This document shows positions 6,078 to 8,534 of a DNA stretch of 8,534 nt, piece by piece; the stretch's first letter is position 1; every line of letters starts with the position of its first letter. Below the pieces are notes generated by a model, which made no database searches, was not told the DNA's origin, and saw only the letters and a program-made list of their open reading frames with translations. The position numbers and the translations under genes are program-made. Source of the stretch: Pseudomonas sp. (GTDB lineage Bacteria > Pseudomonadota > Gammaproteobacteria > Pseudomonadales > Pseudomonadaceae); the NCBI RefSeq assembly GCF_030147005.1, contig NZ_JASLAW010000055.1, positions 1 to 8,534 of the forward strand, written 5' to 3'.

Positions 6078-6083
6078 TTCCTC
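6078..6083 (-). promoter_or_regulatory. Ribosome binding site fixing the hslR GTG start
   Basis: On the minus strand this reads GAGGAA, five bases before the GTG at 6072. It supports the 135-residue Hsp15 over the longer frame that begins at 6138. Confidence 0.75.
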
Positions 6084-6188
6084 GCTCTGAAAAATGTCGC
6101 AACCTTACCGTTGAAACCCTTCGACGCATAAACCCCAAGGCTCACCTAAGATACGCCAGGTAGCACCCTGTTTTCGCGAGGATACGCT

Positions 6189-6968
6189 GTGACCGACTTT
6201 CCCATTTCACTCACCTCGCCCAATCAGCGGTGCGTGGGTTGCCAGCAAAGCGAGCCTTTGGGGTTCGATTTTGCTTTCGCCTACCAGCCTATCGTAGACC
6301 TGCGTGACCATTCGATATTTGCCCATGAAGCCTTGGTGCGCGGCACCCAGGGTGAAGGCGCGCTGTCGGTGCTGGCGCATGTCAACGCAACCAATCGCTA
6401 CCGTTTCGACCAGCGCTGCCGCACCCTGGCGATCGCTGGCGCTGCCGCCCTGAACATGCAGACTCACCTTTCCATTAACTTCATGCCCAATGCCGTCTAC
6501 CGTCCGGAACTGTGTATCCGCAGCACTCTGGAGGCTGCGCGAGAGCACAATTTTCCGCTGGACCGCCTGATTTTCGAGACTCTCGAAAGCGAGCATGTAG
6601 ATAACTATCGCCATTTGACGAATATTCTGCGTGAATACCGCGAATTCGGCTTCAAGACCGCCATCGATGATTTCGGCGCGGGCTATTCGGGGCTGAATCT
6701 GCTGGCCGATTTCCAACCCGACCTGATCAAACTCGACATGGCGCTGATTCGCGATGTCGACCAAGACCGTGTCCGCCAGGTAATCGTCCAGGGGATTGTC
6801 ACAATCTGTGAGCAGTTGGGGGTTACTGTCATCGCCGAAGGCATCGAAAGTGCCGGCGAACGGGACTTTCTCTCCGACTGTGGAATATTTCTAATGCAGG
6901 GCTACTGGTTCGCCAAACCCGCATTCAATGCCCTGGCCAAGGTTTCCCCTCAAGCCTGGGCAAATTGA
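6189..6968 (+). CDS. rimA: RimA, EAL-domain cyclic-di-GMP phosphodiesterase
   Basis: 259 residues, nearly all one EAL domain (about 28-248), expected to hydrolyse cyclic-di-GMP to pGpG. The catalytic set looks complete: EALVRG (47-52, with Glu47, Leu49, Arg51), Asn97 in INFMP, Glu130 in FETLE, the paired Asp160-Asp161 in AIDDFGAGYSGL, Lys181 in LIKLDM, Glu217 in AEGIE, and Gln237 in MQGYWFAKP. There is no membrane segment, GGDEF or sensor domain, so it is probably cytoplasmic. A CVGC pair (Cys15, Cys18) lies in the short N-terminal leader. The GTG start at 6189 has GAGGA six bases upstream. Its stop overlaps the rimB TTG start as TTGA. In P. fluorescens SBW25, published work describes rimABK, where RimA lowers cyclic-di-GMP and so affects RimK activity on RpsF. 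Assignment here rests on domain plus operon position. Confidence 0.93.
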   Translation: MTDFPISLTSPNQRCVGCQQSEPLGFDFAFAYQPIVDLRDHSIFAHEALVRGTQGEGALSVLAHVNATNRYRFDQRCRTLAIAGAAALNMQTHLSINFMPNAVYRPELCIRSTLEAAREHNFPLDRLIFETLESEHVDNYRHLTNILREYREFGFKTAIDDFGAGYSGLNLLADFQPDLIKLDMALIRDVDQDRVRQVIVQGIVTICEQLGVTVIAEGIESAGERDFLSDCGIFLMQGYWFAKPAFNALAKVSPQAWAN

Positions 6969-7462
6969 CGGTACCCATATTGAAGACATTTGACCATTTG
7001 ACCGTTGTGGGTCTGCGTGAGTGGGTGGCACTTCCCGACTTGGGGGTGGCTGGCCTGCGCGCCAAGATCGACACCGGCGCCAGCACTTCGAGCTTGCATG
7101 CCACCGACATTGAGCCGTTCGAGCGCGACGGCGAAAAGTGGGTGCGCTTCACCGCGCATCTGGGCAGCGTGGTGCAACTGCGTCACCGGCGTTGCGAAGC
7201 GCCCTTGGTAACGATGAAAACCATCAAGAGCTCCAATGGCCATGCGCAGGTGCGCTACGTGATCAGCACAACCCTGGCGTTGGGCGATCGGGTATGGCGA
7301 GTGGAATTCACCCTGGCCTGCCGCAAAGCCATGCGTTATCGCCTGTTACTGGGCTCAAAGGCGCTGATTGACGGCCAGTTGGTGGTCAGCCCAGCCGTAA
7401 AGTACGTTCAAGACAAGCCGGTGTTCCCGGTCTCCACTATTTCTGCCCCAGGTGCTGCATGA
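6965..7462 (+). CDS. rimB: RimB, RimK-associated retropepsin-like protease
   Basis: 165 residues from a TTG that overlaps the rimA stop (TTGA). It belongs to the family often labelled ATP-dependent zinc protease (Pfam Zn_protease, PF05618), whose core resembles retroviral aspartic proteases. The DTGAS signature is at 36-40, followed by TSSLHA (41-46), and the matching LLLGSKAL strand-turn is at 127-134. In P. fluorescens, RimB is reported to remove glutamates added to RpsF by RimK. No zinc-site HExxH motif is present, so the protease label should not be read as a metalloprotease. A second TTG at 6980 gives 160 residues starting LKTFDHLTVVGLREW; neither start has a clear ribosome site. Overlaps on both sides (TTGA with rimA, ATGA with rimK) indicate tight translational coupling. 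Confidence 0.88.
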   Translation: MTVPILKTFDHLTVVGLREWVALPDLGVAGLRAKIDTGASTSSLHATDIEPFERDGEKWVRFTAHLGSVVQLRHRRCEAPLVTMKTIKSSNGHAQVRYVISTTLALGDRVWRVEFTLACRKAMRYRLLLGSKALIDGQLVVSPAVKYVQDKPVFPVSTISAPGAA

Positions 7463-8364
7463 AGATTGCTGTGCTGTCGCGAAACCCGCGTCTGTATTCT
7501 ACCCGCCGCCTGGTTGAGGCCGGCACCGAACGTGGCCATGAAATGGTGGTGATCGACACGTTGCGGGCCTATATGAACATCGCCAGCCATAAACCGCAGA
7601 TCCACTACCGTGGCAAGCCGCTGGAAGGCTTTGATGCGGTGATCCCACGCATCGGCGCCTCGGTGACGTTTTATGGCTGCGCGGTGCTGCGCCAGTTTGA
7701 GATGATGGGCGTGTTTCCACTGAATGAGTCCGTGGCCATAGCACGTTCGCGGGACAAGCTGCGCTCGCTGCAGCTGCTGTCGCGCCGGGGTATCGGCCTG
7801 CCGGTCACCGGCTTTGCCCACTCTCCGGATGACATCCCCGACCTGATCGAAATGGTCAATGGTGCGCCGCTGGTGATCAAGGTGCTGGAAGGCACCCAGG
7901 GTATCGGCGTGGTGCTGTGCGAAACGGCAACGGCAGCGGAGTCGGTGATCGAGGCGTTCATGGGCCTCAAGCAGAACATCATGGTGCAGGAGTACATCAA
8001 GGAAGCGGGCGGTGCGGATATCCGCTGCTTCGTGGTAGGCGACAAGGTGATTGCCGCCATGAAGCGCCAGGCCAAGCCGGGTGAGTTCCGCTCCAACCTG
8101 CACCGTGGCGGTAGCGCCAGCCTGATCAAGATCACCCCGGAGGAGCGTATGACTGCTCTGCGTGCGGCCAAGGTCATGGGACTGGCCGTGGCCGGCGTGG
8201 ATATCCTGCGCTCCAACCATGGACCATTGGTCATGGAGGTGAACTCATCGCCAGGCCTGGAGGGGATCGAGACCACCACCGGCAAGGATGTGGCGGGGAT
8301 CATCATTGAGCATCTGGAAAAAAACGGCGGGCCGAATATGACTCGGACCAAGGGCAAGGGCTGA
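7459..8364 (+). CDS. rimK: RimK, ATP-grasp ligase adding glutamate to ribosomal protein S6
   Basis: 301 residues, the usual RimK length. It transfers glutamate residues to the C-terminus of ribosomal protein S6 (RpsF) using ATP, and the E. coli enzyme can also make free poly-glutamate. ATP-grasp landmarks are visible: Lys100 in RSRDKLRSLQ, Lys141 with the glycine loop KVLEGTQGIGV (141-151), the QEYIKEAGGADIR segment (177-189), FRSNLHRGGSA (210-220), Asp248, and the metal-binding MEVNSSPGLEGIE (259-271, with Glu260 and Asn262). The ATG at 7459 overlaps the rimB stop as ATGA, with AGGTG four bases upstream inside rimB. All key residues are intact. The gene closes the rimABK operon; no strong intrinsic terminator follows, only an eroded REPIN-like sequence. 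In Pseudomonas the operon is reported to alter ribosome content, motility and host interaction. Confidence 0.97.
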   Translation: MKIAVLSRNPRLYSTRRLVEAGTERGHEMVVIDTLRAYMNIASHKPQIHYRGKPLEGFDAVIPRIGASVTFYGCAVLRQFEMMGVFPLNESVAIARSRDKLRSLQLLSRRGIGLPVTGFAHSPDDIPDLIEMVNGAPLVIKVLEGTQGIGVVLCETATAAESVIEAFMGLKQNIMVQEYIKEAGGADIRCFVVGDKVIAAMKRQAKPGEFRSNLHRGGSASLIKITPEERMTALRAAKVMGLAVAGVDILRSNHGPLVMEVNSSPGLEGIETTTGKDVAGIIIEHLEKNGGPNMTRTKGKG

Positions 8365-8395
8365 TAAAACTCCAGTTACCACCCCAAATACGACT

Positions 8396-8484
8396 TGTGG
8401 GAGCGGGGGTTCGCGCGAAGACCGAGTGTGCGGCATTGATTTTAAGACGGAAACACCGTGGTACCAAGCCACCCCCCCCCCACA
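8396..8484. repeat. Degenerate REPIN-like sequence after rimK
   Basis: The left arm (8396-8420) starts TGTGGGAGCGGGGG and continues TTCGCGCGAAGAC, close to the usual Pseudomonas REP text. A plausible right arm (about 8464-8484) contains CCAAGCCA, a run of ten C and ACA, resembling the complementary AAGCCC...CCCACA end with substitutions. The arms no longer pair well, so this looks like a decayed copy. The remaining sequence to 8534 shows nothing I can identify. Confidence 0.5.
8472..8481. repeat. Homopolymer run of ten C
   Basis: Ten consecutive C residues lie in the non-coding end of the window, within the probable right arm of the eroded REPIN. Such a run is prone to slippage and to sequencing length error. 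No open frame that I trust crosses it. Confidence 0.9.
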
Positions 8485-8534
8485 ATTGGGACCCTGCCGA
8501 CCCTTTGAACGCAACACTGGGCCACAACAACCCC

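Noticed and set aside
6073..6138. A 22-residue N-terminal extension of Hsp15 from ATG 6138
   Set aside because: The GTG at 6072 has a well-placed GAGGAA and gives the family length; the extra residues are unlike Hsp15.
7408..8220. A 270-codon minus-strand frame opposite rimK
   Set aside because: It is very rich in His, Gln and Arg, typical of a reverse-complement artefact, and the rimK frame explains the region fully.
1..8534. CRISPR array, tRNA, rRNA, IS, prophage or defence genes
   Set aside because: No direct-repeat array, clover-leaf sequence, transposase-like frame or known defence domain was seen on either strand.

Overview
The window looks like chromosomal DNA of a Pseudomonas, most likely the P. 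fluorescens group. Three things suggest this: codon use rich in G/C at third positions; REP/REPIN palindromes of the kind scattered between genes in that group (12-102, 5609-5632, and an eroded one at 8396-8484); and the gene set itself, namely an ATP-type pckA next to hslO, a PAP2 phosphatase gene, hslR, and a complete rimA-rimB-rimK operon. The species call is inference from memory of these families. No database search was possible.

Layout. 1-409: a REPIN, then non-coding sequence. 410-1039 (+): a membrane-anchored DUF1493 protein of unknown function whose 5' half uses rare codons. 1124-1987 (+): a ten-helix EamA/DMT-type transporter. 2001-2029: a strong hairpin terminator shared by the convergent transporter and pckA. 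2046-3587 (-): pckA, with a leader holding two perfect inverted repeats. 3767-4669 (-): hslO (Hsp33). 4670-4791: a compact divergent control region with overlapping -10 elements, a 15-bp dyad closely resembling an NtrC box, and a five-codon leader ORF that overlaps the next start. 4792-5595 (+): a membrane PAP2-type phosphatase. 5609-5632: a REP palindrome between convergent genes. 5665-6072 (-): hslR (Hsp15). 6189-8364 (+): rimA (EAL phosphodiesterase), rimB (retropepsin-like RimK-associated protease) and rimK (ATP-grasp glutamate ligase), joined by 4-base stop/start overlaps. 8365-8534: non-coding, with a degenerate REPIN and a run of ten C.

How the genes relate. pckA makes phosphoenolpyruvate from oxaloacetate during growth on organic acids. 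hslO and hslR serve protein and ribosome quality control under oxidative and heat stress; they are adjacent in enterobacteria, but here an inverted PAP2 gene separates them. The rim operon alters ribosomes through glutamate tails on ribosomal protein S6 (RpsF), with RimA linking this to cyclic-di-GMP. Translation and stress adaptation is therefore a common theme from hslO to rimK. I see no phage, IS, CRISPR, tRNA or defence-island content. I do not claim an undescribed multi-gene system. The least explained items are the DUF1493 membrane protein and the hslO/PAP2 control region.
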